Positions 1 through 7,075 of a DNA stretch of 23,744 nucleotides are shown here, in pieces. The position numbers and the translations under genes were made by a program. A model generated the notes under the pieces. That model worked only from the letters and a program-made list of their open reading frames with translations, did not search any database and had not been told where the DNA came from. The stretch lies in IMG/VR virus record IMGVR_UViG_3300021093_000364, positions 1 to 23,744 of that record; one strand, given 5' to 3'. This stretch comes from a virus. Position 1 is the stretch's first letter. Every line of letters begins with the position of its first letter.

Positions 1-390
1 CGTCGTCAGGATACTAAGAATCGTCAGAATAGTATTGATGATATGCCTGATTATCTCAAACTGACTTTGCTTGAGGATATCCGCGTTCATTTTGAGCAGG
101 GTCTACGCCTCTACAACCGTCTTCTAGAGAAGGGAGTAGCAAAGGAGTGTGCAAGGTTTGTACTACCCTTAGCGACCCCTACAAGACTCTATATGACTGG
201 TTCTGTAAGGTCATGGATACACTACATTGATCTGCGTTCTGCACACGGTACACAGAAGGAACATATGGAGATTGCAGAACTTATTCGTTGTATCTTTACT
301 TGTCAGTTCCCTGCAGTATCTGAAGCACTTGGATGGACTCGTGAAGGATGTGCTGAGTGTAATGATGCACCTTCCATCACCATTGAATAA
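1..390 (+). CDS. thyX: Flavin-dependent thymidylate synthase ThyX, C-terminal part (5' end outside window)
   Basis: The frame is open from base 1 to a TAA at 388-390, giving the last 129 residues of a protein that begins upstream. The ThyX C-terminal signature is clear: an RFVLPLAT stretch, then an aromatic/TG segment, then RSWIHYIDLR followed by a hydrophilic histidine/glutamate segment. In this family these residues form the substrate-binding half of the FAD-dependent enzyme that methylates dUMP to dTMP. The N-terminal RHRxxS flavin motif would lie outside the window. ThyX is common in T4-like cyanophages, where it supplies dTMP for replication, and the downstream phoH, gp33, gp59 and gp32 genes fit a replication/nucleotide operon. 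An internal ATG at 43 is not a credible start, because the conserved reading frame continues upstream of it. Confidence 0.88.
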   Translation, partial: RRQDTKNRQNSIDDMPDYLKLTLLEDIRVHFEQGLRLYNRLLEKGVAKECARFVLPLATPTRLYMTGSVRSWIHYIDLRSAHGTQKEHMEIAELIRCIFTCQFPAVSEALGWTREGCAECNDAPSITIE

Positions 391-393
391 ATA
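386..393 (+). promoter_or_regulatory. Possible T4-type late promoter (AATAAATA) at the thyX stop codon
   Basis: The octamer AATAAATA differs from the T4 late consensus TATAAATA at one base and sits 25 nt upstream of the TTG start at 419. It overlaps the end of thyX. In AT-rich DNA such matches next to stop codons can arise by chance, so this is a weak call. Confidence 0.3.
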
Positions 394-418
394 TCTGCAT
401 ATAGAATGGAGGTTTAAA

Positions 419-667
419 TTGCCAACGTATCCTGTAGTTAATAAAGAAACTGGTGAACAGAAAGAAGTGACAATGAGTGTCCTTGATTGGGATCAATGGA
501 AACAAGACAATCCACAATGGGAAAGAGATTGGTCTGATCCATCAACTTGTCCTTCATCAGCAGAAGTCGGTGAAGTTTATGACCGACTTCGTAAAACTCA
601 TCCTGGATGGAATGATGTCCTTCACAAAGCATCAAAAGCACCAGGTTCAAAAGTAAAACCAGTTTGA
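419..667 (+). CDS. Small conserved cyanophage-type protein of unknown function (TTG start)
   Basis: This is an 82-aa protein. I chose the TTG at 419 because a strong Shine-Dalgarno GGAGG (408-412) lies 6 nt before it, and because the resulting N-terminus, PTYPVVNKETGE, looks like the usual start of this small phage family. An upstream ATG at 227 in the same frame lies wholly inside thyX. The protein is rich in Trp and charged residues (DWDQWKQDNPQWERDW) and ends in PGWNDVLHKASKAPGS. The N-terminus faintly resembles FmdB-type zinc-ribbon proteins, but only one cysteine is present, so metal binding is unlikely. It lies 6 bp before phoH and is probably cotranscribed. No function can be assigned. 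Confidence 0.7.
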   Translation: MPTYPVVNKETGEQKEVTMSVLDWDQWKQDNPQWERDWSDPSTCPSSAEVGEVYDRLRKTHPGWNDVLHKASKAPGSKVKPV

Positions 668-673
668 TCTAAT

Positions 674-1432
674 ATGCCTGCTAAGAAAAGAAATATTCCA
701 CAGAATCCTGTTCCTTTTGGAATGAGTAATCGTCAAATGAAGAGGAAGAAACCAATTAATCTTGATTTAATGAGGACAGTTGAACCTCTAACAAATAATC
801 AAGAATTGCTATTCCAATCTTATAAGAAAGATCAGAACATTGTTGCATATGGTGCAGCGGGTACAGGTAAAACTTTCATCACTCTTTATAATGCATTGAA
901 AGATGTACTTGATGAGAAATCTTTTTACGAAAAAATTTATATTGTAAGGTCTCTTGTTGCAACTCGTGAGATTGGTTTTCTTCCGGGTGATCATGAGGAT
1001 AAATCCTCTCTTTATCAGATTCCATATAAGAATATGGTAAAGTATATGTTTGAGATGCCTGATGACTCTGCATTTGAGATGCTCTATGGTAATCTTAAAA
1101 CTCAGGGAACCATTAGTTTCTGGAGTACTTCTTTCATTCGTGGTACAACTCTAGACAATTGTATTATTATTGTTGATGAGTTTCAGAATCTAAACTTTCA
1201 CGAACTTGATTCTATTATCACTCGTGTTGGTGAAGACTCTAAGATTATGTTCTGTGGTGACGCAACACAATCTGACCTAGTGAAAACTGCAGAAAAGAAT
1301 GGTATTATTGATTTTATGCGAATTCTAAATGTTATGCCTTCTGTTGATGTAATTGAATTTGGTGTTGAAGATATTGTTCGTTCAGGTCTCTGTAAGGAAT
1401 ATCTAATTGCAAAATCGGAATTGAATCTATGA
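674..1432 (+). CDS. phoH: PhoH-like P-loop ATPase
   Basis: This 252-aa protein is a PhoH-family NTPase. Walker A is GAAGTGKT at residues 60-67. The PhoH-type LVATREIGFLPGD segment is at about 94-106. Walker B is IIIVDEFQN at about 164-172, and a sensor-like FCGDATQSD follows at about 193-201. The family has the helicase superfamily 1 core, without the C-terminal helicase lobe. PhoH is very common in marine cyanophages. Its cellular role is unclear: it is historically linked to phosphate stress and more recently to RNA metabolism. There is no strong Shine-Dalgarno before ATG 674, so translation may be coupled to the upstream gene 6 bp away. The stop overlaps the next start by 4 bp (ATGA). Confidence 0.9.
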   Translation: MPAKKRNIPQNPVPFGMSNRQMKRKKPINLDLMRTVEPLTNNQELLFQSYKKDQNIVAYGAAGTGKTFITLYNALKDVLDEKSFYEKIYIVRSLVATREIGFLPGDHEDKSSLYQIPYKNMVKYMFEMPDDSAFEMLYGNLKTQGTISFWSTSFIRGTTLDNCIIIVDEFQNLNFHELDSIITRVGEDSKIMFCGDATQSDLVKTAEKNGIIDFMRILNVMPSVDVIEFGVEDIVRSGLCKEYLIAKSELNL

Positions 1433-2109
1433 CATTTATTCATCATAATTTTTTAGGTGACATTGAACTAGAATGTAAAACAACTGAAAGCATTCGTCTC
1501 TATAATCTTCCTAATGGTAACTGGGTGCCTTCAATCACTTCAGTTACCTCTTTTTACAATCGTCAGATTTTTGCAAAGTGGAGAGAAAGAGTAGGTCTAG
1601 AAGAAGCAAATCGTATTACAAAAAAAGCAACAGCAAGAGGAACTGATTTTCACCAAGTGTGTCAGGACTACCTTGAAAACAAGGAGTTGAACTGGGATAA
1701 TTATCAACTCCTGACAAAACACATGTTTCATCATGCAAAACCATATCTGGATAAGATAAATAATATTCATGCAATTGAAAGAACTCTTTATTCAGAATAT
1801 CTTGGATTGGCAGGTAGAGTAGACTGTATTGCAGAATACGAAGGTGAACTTGCTGTTATTGACTTTAAGACATCAGAAAAAATTAAACCAGAAGCATGGA
1901 TTGAAAATTACTTTGTTCAAGAGACATTCTATGCTGCTGCATATTATGAACTGACTGGTAAGGTAGTTAAAAAACTCATCACATTAATGGTTACTCCAGG
2001 TGGAGAAGTCAAAGTATTTGACAAAAGAAACAAAGACGACTATATTAGACTATTAGTTCGTTATATCAAAGAATTTGTACATCACAATACTGGGTCAAAT
2101 GGAGAATGA
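1429..2109 (+). CDS. PD-(D/E)XK superfamily exonuclease (RecB/Cas4-like)
   Basis: This 226-aa protein has the RecB-like nuclease motif order: ARGTDFH with His75, then GRVDCIA with Asp132, then VIDFKTS with Asp145 and Lys147, then the QETFYAAAYY motif with Gln164 and Tyr168. These residues coordinate divalent metal and form the catalytic centre in the family. The size fits a stand-alone exonuclease domain with no helicase part. It lies between phoH (4 bp overlap) and gp33 (11 bp overlap), within the replication operon. A role in DNA end processing, recombination or host DNA breakdown is likely, but the exact substrate is inferred. Similar genes occur at this place in many T4-like cyanophages. 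Confidence 0.78.
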   Translation: MTFIHHNFLGDIELECKTTESIRLYNLPNGNWVPSITSVTSFYNRQIFAKWRERVGLEEANRITKKATARGTDFHQVCQDYLENKELNWDNYQLLTKHMFHHAKPYLDKINNIHAIERTLYSEYLGLAGRVDCIAEYEGELAVIDFKTSEKIKPEAWIENYFVQETFYAAAYYELTGKVVKKLITLMVTPGGEVKVFDKRNKDDYIRLLVRYIKEFVHHNTGSNGE

Positions 2110-2356
2110 GTTAGAGAAAGTACTTGAAAGTAAATTCTTTTGTCCTTCTAGGTTTGCACAAGAGATTGAATCTTTAGTGCAAACCAATGAAGAGATGAAC
2201 TACATTGATGCGATTGTTTACTTTTGCGAGAAGAATAATATTGATGTGGAGTCCGTTCCTAAACTTATCTCAAAACCTTTGAAGGAAAAGATTAAGTATG
2301 AAGCAATGGAACTTAATTTCTTAAAGAAAACTTCCCGTGCAAAATTGATTTTTTGA
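2099..2356 (+). CDS. 33: gp33-like late promoter transcription accessory protein
   Basis: This 85-aa protein resembles cyanophage gp33. It has an acidic N-terminal helix (ENELEKVLESKFF), a central YIDAIVYFCEKN segment, and a basic KPLKEKIKYEAMELNFLKK end followed by KTSRAKL. In T4, gp33 bridges RNA polymerase and the sliding clamp to activate late transcription. I chose ATG 2099, which overlaps the upstream nuclease gene by 11 bp. An in-frame ATG at 2075 would only add residues read from inside that gene. The position directly before gp59 is the usual cyanophage arrangement. Many TATAAATA-like late promoters in this window are the expected targets of the gp33-dependent system. The identification rests on sequence pattern and position and is fairly secure. 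Confidence 0.75.
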   Translation: MENELEKVLESKFFCPSRFAQEIESLVQTNEEMNYIDAIVYFCEKNNIDVESVPKLISKPLKEKIKYEAMELNFLKKTSRAKLIF

Positions 2357-2953
2357 ATGATGCCCGTTGATGCCTATCGTCAATATCTTGCTTTGAAGAA
2401 TCACTTCACCAAAGACAGTTATGACTATCACAAGTATTGTGGTAAAAGTCGTGCGACCGTACAATCTTTTTATAAACGGAAAGACCGATTTTGGTTTGAA
2501 AAAGTAGCAAGACAAAAAACAGATCAAGAAGTTATAGAATTCTTTGTAGCAAACTTTGTATCTTGTCCTGATCCAGAAACTCTGTGGATTGGAGAAATGA
2601 TTAAAGAAGGAGAGGAAAGATACACAAATTGGAAGAAAAAAGTTCAATCACTCTCCTATCTTTTTAAAGAAGAATCAGAGGAAGTCTTCAGTCAAACTAA
2701 AGTAGACGAAGTATTTCAGTGTTCAAAAGGTCATCCTTTGATTCTTAAAAAGTTCCTGAGCGGTAAAATTAGCTTGGAAACTATGGTCATTTACAATAGA
2801 ATATTCCTGTTCGGGAATGACTATGACCAAAAATTACAAGACCCGGTGTGGCAAACCGTCAGTCGTAAAATTAGAAAGTACAATCCTTTTCTAAATATTG
2901 ATGTACAACGTTATAAGTCAATTCTAAAAGAAATTATTCTAGGAGATGCATGA
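2357..2953 (+). CDS. 59: gp59-like loader of gp41 replicative helicase
   Basis: This 198-aa protein looks like cyanophage gp59. It opens with DAYRQYLALKNHF and continues with a basic, aromatic-rich KDRFWFEKVAR segment, as in the T4 helicase-assembly factor (217 aa), an all-helical two-domain protein. In T4, gp59 binds fork DNA and gp32 and places the gp41 helicase on gp32-coated DNA. The start follows the gp33 stop directly (TGA then ATGATG), so the second ATG at 2360 is an equally possible start. The stop overlaps the next start by 4 bp. gp32 itself lies two genes downstream, which fits their joint role. Confidence 0.8.
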   Translation: MMPVDAYRQYLALKNHFTKDSYDYHKYCGKSRATVQSFYKRKDRFWFEKVARQKTDQEVIEFFVANFVSCPDPETLWIGEMIKEGEERYTNWKKKVQSLSYLFKEESEEVFSQTKVDEVFQCSKGHPLILKKFLSGKISLETMVIYNRIFLFGNDYDQKLQDPVWQTVSRKIRKYNPFLNIDVQRYKSILKEIILGDA

Positions 2954-3294
2954 GTTTCTTTAAATCTCAAGTCGTCCGTGCAGAGATGGCTGAAATCTCA
3001 GAAATGCAAGAACAAATTTATAAAAATGTTTTTGAGTTTCCTCGTATGACTAAAGAGGAAAAGATGTTTCATGTAAATCTTCTTGGACAACTTTTAGAAA
3101 AACAAAAAGTGCTTTATACTCGTCTGAGTTTGTCAGATGATCCTGAAGCACAAGAAATGAAAAAACGTATTGTTGAATCAGCGTCAATGATGGGTCTTCC
3201 ATCAAACGTTGATATGAATGTGATCTTCAACAACATGAGCAAGATGCTTGAAGCAATGCGCGAAAGTATTGACGAAACAGGTTCAGACCTGTAG
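2950..3294 (+). CDS. DUF1825-like protein of unknown function
   Basis: This 114-aa protein is probably all-helical. It has no membrane segment and no recognisable catalytic motif. The first part (SFFKSQVVRAEMAEISEMQEQIYKN, given here only as an approximate span of residues 2-26) and the following EEKMFHVNLLGQLLEKQKVLYTRL-like segment at about 37-60 resemble the DUF1825 family, small proteins found mostly in cyanobacteria. Phage members are common between gp59 and gp32. A Shine-Dalgarno AGGAG (2941-2945) lies close to ATG 2950, and the gene overlaps gp59 by 4 bp. The final codons hold the -35 element and palindrome of a probable gp32 promoter. The function is unknown; the family suggests a gene shared with the host. 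Confidence 0.7.
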   Translation: MSFFKSQVVRAEMAEISEMQEQIYKNVFEFPRMTKEEKMFHVNLLGQLLEKQKVLYTRLSLSDDPEAQEMKKRIVESASMMGLPSNVDMNVIFNNMSKMLEAMRESIDETGSDL

Positions 3295-3297
3295 AAT
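3269..3297 (+). promoter_or_regulatory. Sigma70-like promoter for gp32 with a palindromic spacer
   Basis: The -35 TTGACG (3269-3274) and -10 TAGAAT (3292-3297) are separated by 17 bp, which is ideal spacing for a host sigma70-type promoter. Transcription would start near 3304, about 40 nt before the gp32 ATG. The spacer contains a perfect 16-bp palindrome, ACAGGT-TCAG-ACCTGT (3277-3292). The promoter overlaps the last codons and stop of the upstream gene. Confidence 0.5.
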
Positions 3298-3344
3298 AAC
3301 GAAGTACACAAAAGCCAAATCCGTACAAATACGAGGTAATCCGA

Positions 3345-4283
3345 ATGTCTTTTAACGATCTCAAAAAGCAATCTTCTCTTGGTTCGCTCACTGCGAAACT
3401 GGTTAAAGAAGTAGAGAAGATGAGTACAACTTCTGGTGGTGCTGATGAGCGTCTCTGGAAACCTGAAATGGACAAAACTGGTAACGGTTTTGCAGTGATT
3501 CGTTTCCTTCCTGCACCAGAAGGTGAAGAACTTCCTTGGGCAAAATTGTATACTCATGCCTTCCAAGGTCCTGGTGGTTGGTATATTGAAAACTCTCTGA
3601 CTACCACTGGTCAGAAAGATCCTGTTTCTGAGTACAATCGTGAACTCTGGAACAGTGGTAGTGAAAAGGATAAAGAAACTGTTCGTAAGCAGAAGCGCAA
3701 ACTGTCTTACTACAGCAACATCTATGTTGTAAAGGATCCTGCTAATCCTGCAAACGAAGGTAAAGTCTTCTTGTTCAAGTATGGTAAGAAGATCTTTGAC
3801 AAGATCATGGAAGCAATGCAACCTGAGTTTGAAGATGAAACTCCGATCAATCCCTTTGACTTCTGGCAGGGTGCTAACTTCAAACTCAAAATCGTAAAGA
3901 AAGATGGGTATTGGAACTACGACAAATCAGAATTTGACCGCGTTGCACCACTCCTGGATGATGATGATGCTCTTGAAGCCATCTGGAAGAAGCAATACTC
4001 GCTCGCTGCGGTAACTGCTCCTGATCAATTCAAGTCCTATGAGCAACTTGAAGCACGTCTGAAAATGGTTCTAGGTCAAAAGAGTGCTCGTGCTGCAATT
4101 CAAGAACAAGAAGATCAGTATGATTCCTATGTTCAAACTCCTTCCAAAGAGGAAAGTGTGATTGCAGAACTGGAAGAGTCCTTTGCTCGCTCTAAGTCAC
4201 CTTCACTTCCTGTTGTGAATAAGGAAACTGATGAGGATGAAGATGATGCGTTGTCGTATTTTTCTCGCCTTGCAAATGACTAA
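3345..4283 (+). CDS. 32: gp32-like single-stranded DNA-binding protein
   Basis: This 312-aa protein aligns by eye with T4 gp32 through the OB-fold core: SYYSNIYVVKDP, then ANEGKVFLFKYGKKIFDKI (about residues 126-144), then the DFWQGANFKLK and YWNYDKSEF motifs. A LAST-like basic/Ser motif, KKQSS, is at residues 7-11, the site used for cooperative self-binding. The C-terminus is very acidic (DEDEDD near the end), the usual partner-binding tail for gp59, polymerase and other proteins. It has no cysteine at all, so the structural zinc site of T4 gp32 is absent. Shine-Dalgarno GAGGT (3333-3337) is 7 nt before ATG 3345. The gene has its own promoter candidate upstream and a hairpin terminator downstream. 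gp32 coats single-stranded DNA at the fork and during recombination. Confidence 0.93.
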   Translation: MSFNDLKKQSSLGSLTAKLVKEVEKMSTTSGGADERLWKPEMDKTGNGFAVIRFLPAPEGEELPWAKLYTHAFQGPGGWYIENSLTTTGQKDPVSEYNRELWNSGSEKDKETVRKQKRKLSYYSNIYVVKDPANPANEGKVFLFKYGKKIFDKIMEAMQPEFEDETPINPFDFWQGANFKLKIVKKDGYWNYDKSEFDRVAPLLDDDDALEAIWKKQYSLAAVTAPDQFKSYEQLEARLKMVLGQKSARAAIQEQEDQYDSYVQTPSKEESVIAELEESFARSKSPSLPVVNKETDEDEDDALSYFSRLAND

Positions 4284-4315
4284 ATAACAATACCTGTAAG
4301 TCGCATTATAGGTGG

Positions 4316-4339
4316 AAGAGGTGCCTTCGGGTGCCTTTT
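4316..4339 (+). terminator. UUCG-loop intrinsic terminator after gp32
   Basis: AAGAGGTGCC (4316-4325) pairs with GGTGCCTTTT (4330-4339) around a TTCG tetraloop closed by C-G, giving a 10-bp stem if G.U pairs are counted. The U-rich 3' side gives it terminator form. The wobble pairs work only on the plus strand, so it acts on rightward transcripts leaving gp32, 33 bp after its stop. Confidence 0.75.
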
Positions 4340-4343
4340 CTTG

Positions 4344-4351
4344 TATAAATA
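4344..4351 (+). promoter_or_regulatory. T4-type late promoter for the first GIY-YIG gene
   Basis: This is a perfect TATAAATA, followed by GTATTG, which extends the match toward the T4 late consensus TATAAATACTATT. It is 25 nt before ATG 4377. By T4 geometry transcription would start at about 4357, at the second base of the right inverted-repeat arm, so late transcripts would lack the left arm. Confidence 0.75.
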
Positions 4352-4376
4352 GTATTGCGACTTACAGAGTAGAACT

Positions 4377-4997
4377 ATGGAACTCAAAGAGTATCACTAT
4401 GTCTATTATTCCTATGAGGAATATGGTAGAGGATATTTTGGTAGTAGAACTTGTAAATGCTTACCAGAAGACGATACAAAGTATTTTGGTTCATTCAAGG
4501 ATAAAAGTTTTAAACCAACTCAAAAGATAATCCTAAAAGATGACTATACCACAAGAGAAGATGCATATATTGATGAGATTGTTTTGCAAGAGTATTATGA
4601 GGTAGTTGAAAATCCACACTTTGTAAACAGAGCATATCAAACTTCTACTGGATTTAGTAGAAAAGGCGCAACTCCTCATAATAAAGGAAGTAAAATGTCT
4701 GAAGAACAAAGAAAAAAATTGAGTTATTCTTGTAAAGGAAGAACACTATCCAAAGAGACCAAAGAAAAAATAAGTAAAAGTTCTAAAGGAAGAAAACTAT
4801 CAGAAGAACATAAAAGAAAAATTGGCGAATCTAATAAAGGAAAATCCAGACAAACAAAAGAAGGTTTAGAAAGGCTTAAAAAAATGCAACAGGAAAGAAA
4901 AGGAAAACCTGGAAGAAAACATTCTGAAGAAACTAAAAGAAAAATTAGTGAAGCAACTAAAGGTAGAGTTCCTTGGAATAAGAAATTATTGGAATAA
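4377..4997 (+). CDS. Free-standing GIY-YIG homing endonuclease with NUMOD3 repeats
   Basis: This 206-aa protein has an N-terminal GIY-YIG-type domain: YVYYSY at 8-13, GYFG at 19-22 (the YIG element), Arg24, and an FVNRAY asparagine at residue 84. From about residue 95 it carries a chain of short basic NUMOD3-type DNA-binding repeats of the form KG-R-LSEE-K-KIS, at about 102, 120, 138, 155 and 179-197. This architecture is typical of phage Seg/Mob homing endonucleases, which cut HEG-less copies of a neighbouring gene to spread. gp32 and gp53 on either side are uninterrupted, so it is intergenic rather than intronic. Its 3' end overlaps the convergent gp53 gene by 12 bp. The leader AGAGTAGAACT before the ATG is identical to that of the second GIY-YIG gene. 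Confidence 0.85.
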   Translation: MELKEYHYVYYSYEEYGRGYFGSRTCKCLPEDDTKYFGSFKDKSFKPTQKIILKDDYTTREDAYIDEIVLQEYYEVVENPHFVNRAYQTSTGFSRKGATPHNKGSKMSEEQRKKLSYSCKGRTLSKETKEKISKSSKGRKLSEEHKRKIGESNKGKSRQTKEGLERLKKMQQERKGKPGRKHSEETKRKISEATKGRVPWNKKLLE

Positions 4998-5654
4998 TCT
5001 TATGTTATCACCTCTTTTTAGAGTTTGTGAAATATACTGACTAGATCCCTTCTTATATGTCATAATTTGTTCCATATCATTCAACACAACATTAATATAA
5101 TCTGGTTTGAGTATAAAAATATTTCTCTTTTTGTTTTGAATATTTTCTTCGTACTCAAGATTAGTCACTTCTCTAGTAATATTTGATTGTGTTATTGTTT
5201 GACCTATTATTGGATCAAAATAAGAAACGGTAAAGTTCTGTGGAACAATTAATCCTTCTTTTACTATTGTTGCTCCAAGTGAGTTTCTGACACCAGTGCA
5301 TTCATAGTGACGAACTTGATTTAAAACTTCTTCTGAACCATACTTATCAATTAAGAAGTTATAAAATGCTTGTTGAGTTAATGGCCACTCTGTTTGAACA
5401 TTGACAATATTGTTTGCAATCAATATTAACCAATCAAGAGTTGCATCTCTGTAAACCTTGTATGCAACATTGTCTGGTCTTTCATCTCCAATTATTTGAT
5501 ACTTAGTGAAGAATGAAAGGTCTCCAAAGATATCATCCCGAAGTTTTCCTCTTTTGAAAAGATTTTTTACTCTTGAATAATCGGATATTTTACGACCATC
5601 TTTAGTCGTATTGACATATTCAAAATCAGGAACTTGACGGAAGTAACTTGGCAT
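4986..5654 (-). CDS. 53: gp53-like baseplate wedge subunit
   Basis: This 222-aa protein (T4 gp53 is 196 aa) opens with YFRQVPDFEYVN and has the gp53 pattern: a FTKYQIIGDERPDNVAYKVY-like element at about 49-68 (phage wedge proteins have 'RPEELA.AIYG' here), then the DWLILIANNI segment at about 74-83, a short W-containing loop, and a C-terminal region with IFILKPDYINVVLNDMEQ at about 189-206. gp53 joins the wedge to the hub in the T4 baseplate. The start is 1 nt downstream of the gp48 stop, with an AGG ribosome-binding element inside the end of gp48. It is the last gene of a leftward operon and converges on the GIY-YIG gene. Confidence 0.82.
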   Translation of the reverse strand: MPSYFRQVPDFEYVNTTKDGRKISDYSRVKNLFKRGKLRDDIFGDLSFFTKYQIIGDERPDNVAYKVYRDATLDWLILIANNIVNVQTEWPLTQQAFYNFLIDKYGSEEVLNQVRHYECTGVRNSLGATIVKEGLIVPQNFTVSYFDPIIGQTITQSNITREVTNLEYEENIQNKKRNIFILKPDYINVVLNDMEQIMTYKKGSSQYISQTLKRGDNIRLFQ

Positions 5655-5655
5655 T

Positions 5656-7008
5656 TTAGTAACCTATATGATCTGTTAGAATATCTTTATTTGTATAGTC
5701 AGTGCTATAAATTGGATCAATTTCACTAAATCTTAATGATATTTGATATGAAGTCATTGTTCTTGAACCATCTGTAAATGTCATGTAACTTCCATCAGGA
5801 GTATAATCAACATCACAACTAAGTAATGCACAAGTTTTAATTCTGTTAATAGATGGATGATCTATTAATGCACCATTATTATCATATGCTTTATATTTAA
5901 TATCAAATACAAATGGTGATTTTAAAAATACATTACTTTCAGTTGTTCTTACTGACATCGCTTCTTTAAAAAATCTAATAATATTTCTTACTGCAGTTGC
6001 TTCTGTTGCCTCTCTTGGCGATAATCTAAAAGTAAAGTTAAATGGTCTCAATTGTGGTCCATTGAAAAGAAGTTCTAAATTTGGATTTAAAACTGCACCA
6101 GTCGCTCTTGATAAAAGTCCTTGAATACCTGCTGCTTCTTGTGCTAAAAACAATTTTATAATAGATGATTGTGATTTTGCTTGTGTTGCTATATCTCCTA
6201 GTATTTGTTGCATACTCTCTGCAAGTGCTGGTGCATTTGGCCTATTCATTAATGTAAATGATGCTGCAGCTACATATGAATCAATTGCGTTTAGTGACCC
6301 ACCAGACCAATCAACACTATTATTATCACTGATACTAGGTTGAATTGGTAACGTTACTTGTCCGTTAATTTTCTCCTGACTTGTTTTTCTAGTTATTGAG
6401 CTTCCTGTGAATGATGGTGTGATTGTACTTCCAACTATTTCTTTTAGAGTAAAAATAATTCTGTCTTGTTTATTACTTGCTAAATCTAATGGATAATAAA
6501 GAGGTTCACCAAAATCTGTTCTTCCCAAAGACTTTGGTGAATCAATGTTTATAGGATCAGGATTTTGAACTGCAGCAGTTACATTTGGATCTGCTGTTTG
6601 TTGAATTGTTGGAGAGGGTGTTTGTTCTGGACCGTGTATTAAACTGTTTGCTTGTGTTGATCTTTGTTGATAATCAGTAACACCTAAATCATACAAAGAT
6701 TTTTCTGTGGTTATTTTTGCTTGATTTTTGACAGATGTAATCACATCTGGTTGACTAAAATATTCTTTTTCTGTAGATGTAGTTTGTCCTGGAGTTGGTG
6801 AAAAAGTTTCACCTCTTGGTATTGTTCCTATTTCTTTTATAGTACTAGGGTCATTGGGAACTGAACTGTATATTGTAATTTTGCCAGGTGTTGTTGAGTT
6901 TTCGTCATCAATGGTTAATGAATAGTTGCGATTTTGTAAGTTTTTTCCATACTGATCATTTGGATCTGCTTTAAAATAATTTCCCTCTTTAGTCCCGTAA
7001 GTTGACAT
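5656..7008 (-). CDS. 48: gp48-like baseplate tail tube cap protein
   Basis: This 450-aa protein resembles T4 gp48 (364 aa), which caps the hub and starts the tail tube. The diagnostic core lies in the C-terminal half: LNPNLELLFNGPQLRPFNF at about 310-328, followed by FRLSPREATEA. Repeated polar stretches make up the first 160 residues, which are longer and more low-complexity (Thr, Pro and Gln rich) than in T4. Shine-Dalgarno GGAGGG (7020-7015 on the minus strand) is 6 nt before the ATG. A late-promoter-like TATAAATG lies upstream. It is followed 1 nt later by gp53, and the two are probably translated together as baseplate parts. Confidence 0.82.
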   Translation of the reverse strand: MSTYGTKEGNYFKADPNDQYGKNLQNRNYSLTIDDENSTTPGKITIYSSVPNDPSTIKEIGTIPRGETFSPTPGQTTSTEKEYFSQPDVITSVKNQAKITTEKSLYDLGVTDYQQRSTQANSLIHGPEQTPSPTIQQTADPNVTAAVQNPDPINIDSPKSLGRTDFGEPLYYPLDLASNKQDRIIFTLKEIVGSTITPSFTGSSITRKTSQEKINGQVTLPIQPSISDNNSVDWSGGSLNAIDSYVAAASFTLMNRPNAPALAESMQQILGDIATQAKSQSSIIKLFLAQEAAGIQGLLSRATGAVLNPNLELLFNGPQLRPFNFTFRLSPREATEATAVRNIIRFFKEAMSVRTTESNVFLKSPFVFDIKYKAYDNNGALIDHPSINRIKTCALLSCDVDYTPDGSYMTFTDGSRTMTSYQISLRFSEIDPIYSTDYTNKDILTDHIGY

Positions 7009-7067
7009 CAGAAACCCTCCCCAACTACAAGAGGATTAAGTATCTCAATTTTTTGTAGAGTATGAGA

Positions 7068-7075
7068 CATTTATA
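7068..7075 (-). promoter_or_regulatory. Probable late promoter for gp48-gp53 (TATAAATG)
   Basis: Read on the minus strand, 7075-7068 is TATAAATG, one base from the T4 late consensus, 59 nt before the gp48 ATG. The leader carries a weak 6-bp hairpin (CTACAA/TTGTAG) just before the strong GGAGGG ribosome-binding site. Confidence 0.5.

Larger units (their letters stand above)
4294..4367 (+). repeat. Inverted repeat, 12-bp perfect arms, upstream of the first GIY-YIG gene
   Basis: Arm CTGTAAGTCGCA at 4294-4305 is the exact reverse complement of TGCGACTTACAG at 4356-4367, with 50 nt between them. The interval holds a terminator hairpin and a late promoter. The right arm ends where the ribosome-binding AGAG (4366-4369) begins, so a transcript containing both arms could hide the start region of the endonuclease gene. 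A sister structure with different arm sequences is at 10385-10464. Confidence 0.85.

Noticed and set aside
3114-3821. Minus-strand open frame of 235 codons under gp32
   Set aside because: It is antisense to the DUF1825-like gene and gp32, with low-complexity translation, no ribosome site and no promoter.
4284-4376. First GIY-YIG region considered as a group I intron interrupting gp32
   Set aside because: gp32 is full length with its normal acidic C-terminus and stop, so the endonuclease gene is free-standing.
7025-7058. CTACAA/TTGTAG hairpin in the gp48 leader as a regulatory switch
   Set aside because: It is only six AT-rich pairs with a long loop, and it leaves the strong GGAGGG site exposed, so it is too weak to claim.
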